NCBI RefSeq assembly: GCF_016863555.1 | Contig: NZ_BOPC01000077.1 | Span: 1-35,974, forward strand | Source of the DNA: Micromonospora qiuiae | GTDB lineage: Bacteria; Actinomycetota; Actinomycetes; Mycobacteriales; Micromonosporaceae | DNA: 35,974 nucleotides | Reading direction: 5' to 3' | Part shown: one piece after another, positions 24,357-31,967 of the stretch | How positions within the stretch are numbered: the first letter of the stretch is position 1 | Layout: the number at the start of each line of letters is the position of its first letter | The notes under the pieces: generated by a model | Seen by the model: only the letters and a program-made list of their open reading frames with translations | Told to the model about the DNA's origin: nothing | Database searches by the model: none | Translations under genes and position numbers: made by a program

Positions 24357-27164
24357 ATGTCCATTCAGCGTCGTTTTCGGACGCTGGCGGGATCAGCGCT
24401 TGCCATAGCGTTGGTCGCGTCGGCGATGGTGTCCACCCCCGCTTCCGCGCGTTCCCCCGGGGACGCGCCACCGGCGGCATCCACCCGCCCCGTCAAACCG
24501 GCGGCCACCGGCTCGGCGAACGCCGCCGACCCGGTCCGGCCGAAGGCCGCCCGTAAACCCGCCACGCCGAAGCGGCCGAAAGCCGGCAAGCGCGGCGACC
24601 TCGTCGCCGTCAGCTGGCGCAAGCCCGCCGAGAACGGCAGTAAGATCACCGGGTACGTGGTGACACCGTTCCGCAACGGCAAGGCGCAGGCCCCGAGCAG
24701 GTTCGACGCGTCGCAGACCAGCCGCGCGGTGAAGATCTCCCCGACCAGTGGGAAGTGGACGTTCACCGTGGCGGCCGTCAACGATGCCGGCACCGGGCCA
24801 GCCAGCCCGCACTCCAAGGCCGCCGTGCCGATGGCCCTGCCCACCGCGCCGGCCATCGTCGCGGTCACCGCGGGCACCACGACAGCCCTGCTGAGTTGGA
24901 TCCGCCCCTCTGACGACGGTGGTTCACCGGTAACGCAGTTCGTGATCACGCCGTACATCAACGGGGCGGCGCAGGCGGCCCAGGTCGTGCCGCCGGTGAC
25001 CACGGCGACGGTGACCGGTCTGACCCCCGCGGTCACCTACACCTTCACGGTGGCGGCGCGCACCGCGCTCGGCACCGGCCCCGAGTCGGCGCGGTCGGCG
25101 CCGGTCACCACGGCCATCTCGCCGAGCGTGTCGTACATCGGCCCGGAGGGCACCGTCAACGCGGCGTACATGGGCAACGTCACGGTCGCCAACGGAGTGC
25201 CGCCCTACACCTGGTCCGTCGCGCCGAGCCCGATCAGCGGCGACCTGCCGCCCGGCCTGGCGCTCAACCCGCTGAGCCCTGCCGTCACCGGTGTCCCCAC
25301 CACCGTTGGCCAGTATCCGGTGGTCTTCCGGGTGGTGGACGCCGACGGCCGGGAGGGGAGTGTGCTGACCGTCATCACCATCAACGCCCGGCCGCAGATC
25401 GTCGTGCCGAACCTGGCGCTCGGCGAGGTCGGCGCGGCCTACTCGCAGCGGCTCACCGTGCTCGGCGGCACCCCGCCGTTCACCTGGTCGGTGGCTGCCG
25501 GGTCGCTGCCGCCCAGTGTCACCCTCAACACGGTGAACGGTTTCATCGCGGGCACGCCGACCACCGCCGGCACCTATGGTGCGGACATCCGGGTGACCGA
25601 CGCGTTCGGGGTGACCGACGTCCTCCAGATCCGGATCGTGGTCCAGGCCCGCAGCGTGGTCGCCCTGAGCGTCGACGACGCGTCGGTCAACTTCGGCGAC
25701 GAGATCGGCTTCACCGTCGACATCGGCCCGGGTGAGGCGCAGGGCTCGGTGAGCCTCTTCAGCAGCGCCGGGACGCGTACCCTGCTCGGCACCTTCCCGG
25801 TCACGCGCAACCGGGCCACCTTCACCAGCCGGGCACCGGACTTCGGAACGAACCAGTTCGAGGTGCGGTACGACTCCACCAACACGAACGCCGTCGTCTT
25901 CTCCAACACGGTCAACGTGCAGGCGACCGGGGTGGCCGGACAGGCCCTGATCACCCAGTTCCGCCAGTCCGGCGTCGGCGGGCCACTGGACCAGTACGTC
26001 TCGATCTACAACAACAGCCCGATCCCGATGCCGGTGTCTGGTATCCGGATCGAGGCAGCGGATGGCACCATCGTCACCATCCCGCCCACCCGGCTACCCC
26101 TCCCCGTCGGTCAGGCCTTCCTGGTCGCGGCCGCGGACTACTCGCTCGGGGCCGTCGCCGAGCCGGATCTGCCGCTGGCGGCTGATCCCGTCGAGGGAGA
26201 TTGCACGGTCGTGGTCGGCCCGGTGTGTTCGCTGGGCGCGGTCGGTGGGCTGCGCGTCCGGTTCCCGGACACCGATACCCCCGGCACCGGCACCATCGCT
26301 GACGCTGCCGGCTCCACCCCCGGCTTCTACCGGGGCAGCCCGCTGCCGGCCTTCACCCACACGCCGACGGTCCGCAACATCTTCGGCCGGCTGCGCGAGG
26401 CGGGCCGACCGCTGGACACCGGAAACACCCGAGCCGATTTCCGGTTCCTCACCACGACCGGCGGAATCCAGGGCGGGATACCTTCGGCGATCGGCACCGG
26501 GAACCCGCGCAACGCTGACGGGCCCCGGATCGTGAACACCCTGCTCCAGACCACGCTGCTGGACAGCGGTGTGTCCGCGAGCGCGGCGCCCAACCGGGAG
26601 TACGTCGCACCGACGCCGACCAGCCGCGGGCAGTTGATCATTCGCCGGACGCTCACCAACCGGGCCAGCACGCCGGCGAGTCAGATCAAGCTGCGGATCT
26701 CCAGCCTGAGCGAGCTGAACGGGCCACCGCCACCCGCAGGGACGTCTCCGCGGCCGCCCTACGCCGACCTGCAGTGGCGCAACCCGGCGACGCTGACCAG
26801 CACGTTCACGCTGAGCGACGGGCGGACCGTCACGGTCAACAACCTGCGGATGGACCCCCCGTCCGAGGACCCGCCCGGCGGTGGCTTCTACAGCGAGGCG
26901 ACCCTGCCGCTGCCGCTCGGCGGCCTGCCGCCGGGTGGGACGCTCAACTTCTCGCTGACGTTCAGCGTCGAGTCGGCCGGATCGTTCTGGGGTGCCTGGG
27001 ACGTCCTGGCACTGGGCATCGACCCGCCCGCGGTGGCGACCGCCGCGACCAAGCGCACGAACCGCGCCCAGGTCAACGGCGACGCCGGCGTGGTGCCGCG
27101 CGAACTGGCCCAACCCAGGCCCGACCAGGCCAGGGCGCACCGCCAACGACACGAGAGCAACTGA
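24357..27164 (+). CDS. Secreted modular protein (FN3, Ig-like, lamin-tail-like)
   Basis: The 935-residue product has a signal peptide (1-31, ending TPASA). A Lys/Pro/Ala-rich linker leads to two fibronectin-III domains (about 75-150 with AVSWRKPAENGSKITGYVV; about 155-240 with LLSWIRPSDDGGSPVTQFV). Two putative-Ig (He_PIG-like) repeats follow (GVPPYTWSVAPSPISGDLPPGL; GGTPPFTWSVAAGSLPPSV), then another Ig-like domain (about 435-520). A lamin-tail-like domain (ALITQFRQSGVGGPLDQYV) and a C-terminal region of about 280 residues with no recognised family complete it. No catalytic motif was seen; it looks like a surface adhesin or scaffold. Together with the divergent nuclease it gives two lamin-tail-like proteins side by side. 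AGGAG precedes ATG 24357. Confidence 0.88.
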   Translation: MSIQRRFRTLAGSALAIALVASAMVSTPASARSPGDAPPAASTRPVKPAATGSANAADPVRPKAARKPATPKRPKAGKRGDLVAVSWRKPAENGSKITGYVVTPFRNGKAQAPSRFDASQTSRAVKISPTSGKWTFTVAAVNDAGTGPASPHSKAAVPMALPTAPAIVAVTAGTTTALLSWIRPSDDGGSPVTQFVITPYINGAAQAAQVVPPVTTATVTGLTPAVTYTFTVAARTALGTGPESARSAPVTTAISPSVSYIGPEGTVNAAYMGNVTVANGVPPYTWSVAPSPISGDLPPGLALNPLSPAVTGVPTTVGQYPVVFRVVDADGREGSVLTVITINARPQIVVPNLALGEVGAAYSQRLTVLGGTPPFTWSVAAGSLPPSVTLNTVNGFIAGTPTTAGTYGADIRVTDAFGVTDVLQIRIVVQARSVVALSVDDASVNFGDEIGFTVDIGPGEAQGSVSLFSSAGTRTLLGTFPVTRNRATFTSRAPDFGTNQFEVRYDSTNTNAVVFSNTVNVQATGVAGQALITQFRQSGVGGPLDQYVSIYNNSPIPMPVSGIRIEAADGTIVTIPPTRLPLPVGQAFLVAAADYSLGAVAEPDLPLAADPVEGDCTVVVGPVCSLGAVGGLRVRFPDTDTPGTGTIADAAGSTPGFYRGSPLPAFTHTPTVRNIFGRLREAGRPLDTGNTRADFRFLTTTGGIQGGIPSAIGTGNPRNADGPRIVNTLLQTTLLDSGVSASAAPNREYVAPTPTSRGQLIIRRTLTNRASTPASQIKLRISSLSELNGPPPPAGTSPRPPYADLQWRNPATLTSTFTLSDGRTVTVNNLRMDPPSEDPPGGGFYSEATLPLPLGGLPPGGTLNFSLTFSVESAGSFWGAWDVLALGIDPPAVATAATKRTNRAQVNGDAGVVPRELAQPRPDQARAHRQRHESN

Positions 27165-27174
27165 CCACACCGAC

Positions 27175-27210
27175 CCTCGCGGGCGGCACCGGCCGGTGCC
27201 GCCCGCGAGG
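27175..27210 (+). terminator. Perfect 36-bp palindrome after the modular surface protein
   Basis: CCTCGCGGGCGGCACCGG (27175-27192) is followed directly by its exact complement (27193-27210), an 18-bp stem with only the innermost bases unpaired. It starts 10 bp after the stop at 27164 and ends 23 bp before the kinase ATG. It is a strong terminator or attenuator. The start of the lasso tailoring genes sits so close that no separate promoter fits downstream of it. Confidence 0.85.
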
Positions 27211-27233
27211 CACGCCTTACGGGAGAGCCATCG

Positions 27234-28079
27234 ATGCCGAACAACGACAACGATCGGTACGCCTACGGGCTGCGGGTGCGCGGCCTCGACCACGTCGTCG
27301 AGCTGGCACCGGCCGGACCGCCGGACGGGCGACCGACCGTGACGATCCGCTCCGACCCCATCGAGGTGCCGCCGCAGCCGGTCGGGCCGGACGAACACCG
27401 GTGCGTGCGGATGCTGGCCGACGGCCGGTGGATGAGCGTGGACCGGGGCCGGGCGAGGGCCACCCTGTACGGCCCGACGCCCGCGCCGGACCTGCTCGCC
27501 CATCCCTATCTCGCCGCCGTGGCCACCGTCGTCAACCGGTGGAGCGGCCGGGAGACATTCCATGCCGGTGCCTTCGTCAGCGGCGGTCGCGCCTGGGCGG
27601 CGCTCGGTGCGCGTACCGCCGGAAAGAGCAGTCTGCTCGCGGTGCTGGCGGCCGACGGCGTGCCGGTGCTCGCCGACGACGTGCTGGTCACCGACGGGCG
27701 GTACGCCTTCGCCGGGCCGCGCTGCCTCGACCTGCGGGAACCGGTCCCCGGGATCGATCTCGCCCCGCTGCCGGCGCGGTACGCGACCCGGCTCCGGGTC
27801 GCGTTGCCGCCGGTAGCCGATCGGCTGCCCCTCGGCGGCTGGTTCTTCCTCGGCTGGGGCGACGAGCCGGCTGCGGTCCCGGTCGCCGCGACCGACCTGC
27901 TGGCCCGGCTCGCCGCGCTGCGCACCTGGCCGGCGCTCACCTCCGATCCCGCCGTGCTGCTGGCCCTCTCCGCGTTGCCAGCCTGGGACCTGGTCCGGCC
28001 GAAACAGTGGGCGGCGGTCGACGACACCCGCCGGCTGCTCGACCGGGCGCTGGCGACACCGGTGGGAGTCCCGTCGTGA
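27234..28079 (+). CDS. HprK-like kinase, lasso-peptide tailoring
   Basis: This 281-residue protein has a P-loop GARTAGKSSLL (125-135) after AFVSGGRAWAAL, and an acidic VPVLADDVLVTDG segment (near 148-160). That arrangement matches HPr-serine-kinase-like proteins found in RiPP clusters. In paeninodin-type lasso clusters the homologous kinase phosphorylates the side chain of the C-terminal Ser of the precursor; the precursor at 31734-31877 also ends in Ser. GGGAG lies 8 nt before ATG 27234. The stop overlaps the next start (GTGA). The kinase family is clear from motifs; the substrate is inferred from context. Confidence 0.85.
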   Translation: MPNNDNDRYAYGLRVRGLDHVVELAPAGPPDGRPTVTIRSDPIEVPPQPVGPDEHRCVRMLADGRWMSVDRGRARATLYGPTPAPDLLAHPYLAAVATVVNRWSGRETFHAGAFVSGGRAWAALGARTAGKSSLLAVLAADGVPVLADDVLVTDGRYAFAGPRCLDLREPVPGIDLAPLPARYATRLRVALPPVADRLPLGGWFFLGWGDEPAAVPVAATDLLARLAALRTWPALTSDPAVLLALSALPAWDLVRPKQWAAVDDTRRLLDRALATPVGVPS

Positions 28080-29020
28080 CCGCGCTGGCCGCCGCCGTCC
28101 GCTGCCTGGCACTGGACTCGGCCGCCGCCGCGACCTGCACGCTGCTCCGCGCCCACGGCATCGACGCGGTGCTGCTGAAGGGCGCCGGCCTGGCCCGCCT
28201 GCTCGGTATCGAACGTCGTTACATCGATGTGGACCTGCTCGTCGCGCCGGCGGCCTTCGAGGCCGCGCAGCAGGCGCTGGCCGCTGCCGGGTACCGCCCG
28301 GTGGTCGCCGGTGCCCGTCCCGACGACCAGCTGTTCCACGAACGGCCGTGGTTCGTACCCGGTTCCGTCTCGCTGGTGGTCGATCTGCATCGGAGCTTCG
28401 GCTGGGTGGGCGACCCGGAGCGGTTCTGGCAGGCGATACGGTCCGGCGCCGAAAAGCTGCCGCTGGCCGGCGGGTGGGTGCTCGTGCCGGATCGAATCTG
28501 CGCCGCCCTCCTGACCGTTCTGCACGCGGCCCGGCCCGGCAGGGCCGACCACCCGGTCACCGACCTGACCCGGGCACTGGACGTGTTCACGATCGACGAC
28601 TGGCGGGCCGCGACCGCCGTCGCCCGCCGATGTGCCGCCGAGGAAGGATTCGCCCTGGGCCTGCGCGTCACCGAGCGTGGCCGGCTGCTCGCCGCCGAAC
28701 TGGGCGGGTTGCCTGTGGTCTACACGCCGAGCCGGTGGCTCGCCGCGCACCGCTCCTCCGCGACCGCGAAGTCGCTGGCCCGGCTGACCGAACTGCCCAC
28801 GGCCCGCGCCCGGCTGCGGCACTTCCGGCTGCGCCTGCTGCCGTCGCCGGCATCGATGCGCTATTTCAGCCCGCTGGCCCGGCGCGGTCGGCTCGGCCTT
28901 CTCCTGGCGTACGCCGGTCGACTGGGCCGGCACGCCGCCGGTCTGCCGCGGGCGGTACGCGAACTGCGTGCCGCCCGGCACGCCCATGACGGTCCCGCCT
29001 CGGATCCGCCCCTGCGGTAG
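28076..29020 (+). CDS. Nucleotidyltransferase-family protein, lasso tailoring
   Basis: The 314-residue product has the family core AVLLKGAGLARLL, then RRYIDVDLLV with metal-binding Asp51 and Asp53, and HRSFGWVGD further on. This matches the uncharacterised nucleotidyltransferase family (NTP_transf_5 type) that accompanies HprK-like kinases in paeninodin-like lasso clusters. It is translationally coupled to the kinase (GTG at 28076 inside the kinase stop). The C-terminal third is Arg-rich. A possible role is adding a nucleotide or sugar-phosphate group to the phosphorylated peptide; this is untested inference. It ends 9 bp from the convergent cyclase stop, with no terminator visible between them. 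Confidence 0.8.
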   Translation: MTALAAAVRCLALDSAAAATCTLLRAHGIDAVLLKGAGLARLLGIERRYIDVDLLVAPAAFEAAQQALAAAGYRPVVAGARPDDQLFHERPWFVPGSVSLVVDLHRSFGWVGDPERFWQAIRSGAEKLPLAGGWVLVPDRICAALLTVLHAARPGRADHPVTDLTRALDVFTIDDWRAATAVARRCAAEEGFALGLRVTERGRLLAAELGGLPVVYTPSRWLAAHRSSATAKSLARLTELPTARARLRHFRLRLLPSPASMRYFSPLARRGRLGLLLAYAGRLGRHAAGLPRAVRELRAARHAHDGPASDPPLR

Positions 29021-29029
29021 CCGCCGCAC

Positions 29030-30238
29030 TCATTCCGGTGCTGCGGCGATCGGCTGTTCCGCAGCGCGGGTCGGTCCGGGCGGTACGCCACCGGCCCGCT
29101 CGGACCGGGTCACCCACCACAGGTGCTGGAGCAGGGCGGTGGTGCCCGGGGCGATCGGCCACGTCGACCACACCCGCTTCAGCGCAACCGGATCGACCAG
29201 GTCCTCATCCACGCCCGAGCCGTCCCATCCGGTGATGAAGTCCCGGGCGTGCCGGCGTACGAAGGCCTCCAGGAACGTCGCCTTGCCTCGGGGCGCGGTC
29301 ACCACCGCCGGCAGTTCGTCCCCGGCGATCAGGGTGAGCAACTGTTGCCGGGTAGGGGTGTGGAGACGACCGGCCCGGACGATCAGCGCGGCCAGGAAAC
29401 CGGCGTCGAGCAGCGGATTGACCACCGACACCTGGTGGTCGGCACCGACCCCGGACAGGCTCGCGCAGGTCAGCGCGAGATCCCGGCGGCCCAGGTGCCA
29501 GTGGATACGGCGGTCCAGGCGGTACGGCTCGGCGCGTACCTCCGCCGCGTACGACCGGTGGCAGTCGGTCGCCACGTCGGGCCGTAACCAGGGGAGAGCC
29601 CGGACGGCCCGACGCCGGCCCGGTGGCAGCACCGCCCGGACGGCCGGAGCCAGGGCCCGTCGTAGGCGGATCCGCATGGTCCGGGCCGGACGCCACCAAC
29701 CGGCCAGCATCTGATCGCCACCCGCGCCGGTGAGCAGGGAACCGCCCTGCGCCAACTCGATGATCGGCAGGTGCAGGTGAATGTTGCCGGGATGCAGCAC
29801 GCCGCCGTACCGGTGCAGCAGCCGCGCGGCCACCGGCCCGACGAAGTCGAGATCGTCGCCGGCCGACAGCCGGTGCCAGGGACCGGCGAGATCGAGCGCC
29901 CGGATCACCTCGTGCTGCCAGCCGGACTCCTCGGCCTTCGGCGCGTCAGTGAACCGCCAGGTCACCGGCACCGGCGGTGGTAGTTGCTCGCGGCGGGCGA
30001 CCCGTACGGCGACCGCGAGCACGAGCGAGGAATCCAGCCCGCCCGAGAAGCTCACCACGCAGGGCGGTCGGGCCAGCGCGGGCAGCACCGCCTGTTCCAG
30101 TGCGGCCAGCGGCGAGGCGGGCACCGGCCGGTCGGCGGCCGTCAGCGACGGCGTGCGGGCGCCATGCCCCAACACCGAGCCGCTGGCGATGTCCAGCGGG
30201 GTGGGCCGCGGGATCGACGGCGTGGACAGCTCACTCAC
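29030..30238 (-). CDS. Asparagine-synthetase-like lasso cyclase, short form
   Basis: The 402-residue product has the ATP-pyrophosphatase PP-loop SFSGGLDSSLV (SGGLDSS at 65-71) and the asparagine-synthetase C-domain segments VTWRFTDAPKAEESGW and LLTGAGGDQMLAGWWR. Lasso cyclases adenylate the ring Asp/Glu side chain of the core and close the macrolactam. Typical family members are about 600 residues because of an N-terminal amidotransferase-like domain. Here only about 60 residues (PLDIASGSVLG) precede the PP-loop, so that domain is missing. The GTG start at 30238 overlaps the permease end by 8 bp, and no frameshifted remnant lies upstream. Naming it the cyclase depends on the lasso context. 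Confidence 0.85.
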   Translation of the reverse strand: MSELSTPSIPRPTPLDIASGSVLGHGARTPSLTAADRPVPASPLAALEQAVLPALARPPCVVSFSGGLDSSLVLAVAVRVARREQLPPPVPVTWRFTDAPKAEESGWQHEVIRALDLAGPWHRLSAGDDLDFVGPVAARLLHRYGGVLHPGNIHLHLPIIELAQGGSLLTGAGGDQMLAGWWRPARTMRIRLRRALAPAVRAVLPPGRRRAVRALPWLRPDVATDCHRSYAAEVRAEPYRLDRRIHWHLGRRDLALTCASLSGVGADHQVSVVNPLLDAGFLAALIVRAGRLHTPTRQQLLTLIAGDELPAVVTAPRGKATFLEAFVRRHARDFITGWDGSGVDEDLVDPVALKRVWSTWPIAPGTTALLQHLWWVTRSERAGGVPPGPTRAAEQPIAAAPE

Positions 30239-31085
30239 GGGTCAGGACTCCTCGTTTCGTGGCCAGCCGCAGCGCTCCGCCGAAGATCCAGATCGACAGC
30301 GGCAGCAGCACCACGGCGATGCCGAGCAGGGCGAGCGCGGGGCCGGTCCAGGCCGCCCCGGCGAGCGCGGCACGCAGGCCGTCGAGCGCGAAGCGGCTGG
30401 GCAGCAGCGCGGAGAGCGGATGCAGCACCGGACCGAGGGTGCCGACGGGGAAGTACGTGCCGGAGAGGAACGTGAGCGCGACGACGATCACCCGAGCGGC
30501 CGCGTCACCGTGCCCGACCACGATCGTGACCGCCATGAGGAGAATGCCGATGCCGGCCATGGCGGCGCATCCGGCGACCAGCAGCACCGCCATGCCGAGC
30601 CAGTCGGCGTGCCCGACTCGGAGACCGAGCAGCGGAGCGAGCACGGCGAGGTAGATCGAGGCACGGAGGGCGGCGAACAGGAACGGGTATCCGCAGGTGC
30701 CGACCGCCAGGGCCGCCGGCGACATCGGCTGAGCCGCCAGCATCTCCAGCGTGCCGGCCCGCTGCTCGGACGTGATGCGCATGGTGAGCTGCGTGGTGGT
30801 CGCCTGCATGACCAGCATGTAGGCGATGCCGACCGCCACGTAGTCGAAGTAGCTGTGGGACGGTTCGACGGAACCTCGGCCCGGTGCGGTGAGAAAGCGG
30901 GAGATGAACAGAAAGATCGCCAGGTTGACGGTGGCGAAGGCGAGATCCAGCAGGACCGGGATCCGCACCAGTGGCTCGGTTCGCAGGTCCCGGCGGATCA
31001 GGGCGGTCAAGGCGATCAGCGTGCCCGTGGATGACCGCCCGGCAACCGCCGCGGCACGGCGGATCCGATCCTCGACGGTCGTCAA
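30231..31085 (-). CDS. ABC-2 type permease, probable lasso exporter membrane subunit
   Basis: The product of about 284 residues is mostly hydrophobic with about six membrane segments (for example VLLDLAFATVNLAIFLFIS and LLGIAVVLLPLSIWIFGG). It has the conserved cytoplasmic ITSEQRAGTLEMLAAQPM segment typical of ABC-2 exporters. TTG at 31085 is proposed because it overlaps the ATPase stop (TTGA) and follows GGTGGG. Later starts would cut into the first cytoplasmic helix. With the ATPase it should export the mature lasso peptide, giving release and self-immunity. Classical lasso exporters are single-chain fusions, so a split ABC-2 system is a variant. Confidence 0.82.
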   Translation of the reverse strand: MTTVEDRIRRAAAVAGRSSTGTLIALTALIRRDLRTEPLVRIPVLLDLAFATVNLAIFLFISRFLTAPGRGSVEPSHSYFDYVAVGIAYMLVMQATTTQLTMRITSEQRAGTLEMLAAQPMSPAALAVGTCGYPFLFAALRASIYLAVLAPLLGLRVGHADWLGMAVLLVAGCAAMAGIGILLMAVTIVVGHGDAAARVIVVALTFLSGTYFPVGTLGPVLHPLSALLPSRFALDGLRAALAGAAWTGPALALLGIAVVLLPLSIWIFGGALRLATKRGVLTRE

Positions 31086-31753
31086 CGTCCCACCGGCAGG
31101 GTCAGCGTCGAATCGCACCGGGCCCGGTCCTCTCGATGGTGGGAGGCGATGACACATGTCAGATGACGACGGCGGTCCAGCGCTGCCCACAGCATCGCGC
31201 GGGTCGGTTCGTCGAGGGAACGGGTCGGCTCGTCGAGCAGCAGCACCACGGGATCACCCAGCAGGGCGCGGGCGATGCTCACCCGTGCCCGCATGCCCGC
31301 CGAGCACTTCTCCGCCGGTCGATCGGCGTACGTCCCGATGCCCAACTCTTCGATGACGCGGGCCGTCGCCGGCTCCACGGATCGGCGGGGCAGCCGCAGC
31401 CGGGCGACCAGCCGCAGATTGTCCCGCGCGGACAGCCGGCCGTACAGGCCCTGCTCGGGCGCGAGACACAGGCCGACCAGCCGGCGGGCGGCCGGCGAAC
31501 CGACTGGTTCGCCGGCCACCGAGATCCGTCCGGCGGTGAGGGCCAACGTCCCGGCCAGGCACCGCAGCAAAGTGGTCTTGCCCGATCCGTTGTCGCCCGC
31601 GAGCAGGAGCCGCGCACCTTGGGGCACATCGAGGTCCAGATCGGTGAAGATCGGCCGATGGCGGAACCGGCGGGTGGCCCGCCTCAGCTGAATGGACAAG
31701 ATAGACAAGTGGACGGGGTGAGAAGGCGGCCGGTCATGAGAAGCCGACGCCAC
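31082..31753 (-). CDS. ABC transporter ATP-binding protein, probable lasso exporter ATPase
   Basis: The 223-residue subunit has Walker A GDNGSGKT (53-60), a Q-loop-like CLAPEQGLYGRLSA, Walker B VLLLDEPTRSLDEPT and a switch His in IASHHRED. The signature region is degenerate (KCSAGMRAR instead of LSGGQ), as in some ABC-2 ATPases. GTG at 31753 overlaps the end of the precursor gene by 20 bp in another frame. The exact start is uncertain because the first 20 residues are not conserved-looking and TTG codons occur a little downstream. It lies between the precursor and its partner permease. Confidence 0.85.
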   Translation of the reverse strand: MASASHDRPPSHPVHLSILSIQLRRATRRFRHRPIFTDLDLDVPQGARLLLAGDNGSGKTTLLRCLAGTLALTAGRISVAGEPVGSPAARRLVGLCLAPEQGLYGRLSARDNLRLVARLRLPRRSVEPATARVIEELGIGTYADRPAEKCSAGMRARVSIARALLGDPVVLLLDEPTRSLDEPTRAMLWAALDRRRHLTCVIASHHREDRARCDSTLTLPVGR

Positions 31754-31877
31754 CGAGTCCGTCAGGGATTCCGTTGGTACCCCCCTTGGTCAGCTCGGCC
31801 AGGGTTCCCAACCGGCGCAGTCGAGGCGGTTCGTACGCCCCCCGGGTCGCAGCTGCCTTCTTGCGGATCTCATTCAT
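31734..31877 (-). CDS. Lasso peptide precursor (47 aa)
   Basis: ATG at 31877 follows AGGAAAGG by 6 nt and opens a 47-residue peptide ending in TGA at 31734. The leader (1-31) matches the lasso pattern YxxPxLxxxGxxxxxT exactly: Tyr15, Pro18, Leu20, Gly24 and the penultimate Thr30 (EPPRLRRLGTLAELTK). Cleavage after Lys31 leaves the core GGTNGIPDGLGGVGFS. Gly1 is a standard lasso N-terminus. Asp8 is the only acidic residue in the core, so an 8-residue isopeptide ring is predicted, with an 8-residue loop and tail ending in Phe-Ser. Ser16 is the candidate target of the HprK-like kinase. It heads the precursor-ATPase-permease-cyclase transcript. Confidence 0.92.
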   Translation of the reverse strand: MNEIRKKAAATRGAYEPPRLRRLGTLAELTKGGTNGIPDGLGGVGFS

Positions 31878-31967
31878 GAAATACCTTTCCTGGCCATAGT
31901 CCGATAACAGCCTTGTTGGGCATAGTATCCGTTTCGGAGGTTGGTCGGTGGACAGCTAGGAGGATCC
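31878..31967. promoter_or_regulatory. Divergent lasso promoter region (precursor / B2)
   Basis: This 90-bp gap lies between the divergent precursor and B2 genes and is AT-richer than its surroundings. On the minus strand it contains the -10-like TACTAT (31928 to 31923) about 46 bp before the precursor ATG, then AGGAAAGG. On the plus strand AGGAGG lies 4 nt before GTG 31968. The same TACTAT hexamer occurs upstream of B1 (32799 to 32794), hinting at shared control. No clear -35 was found. Confidence 0.45.

Noticed and set aside
26094..28112. A 672-codon open frame on the minus strand
   Set aside because: It spans the antisense of the surface protein, the palindrome and the kinase. It has an Arg/Gly/Pro-rich composition and no recognisable domain.
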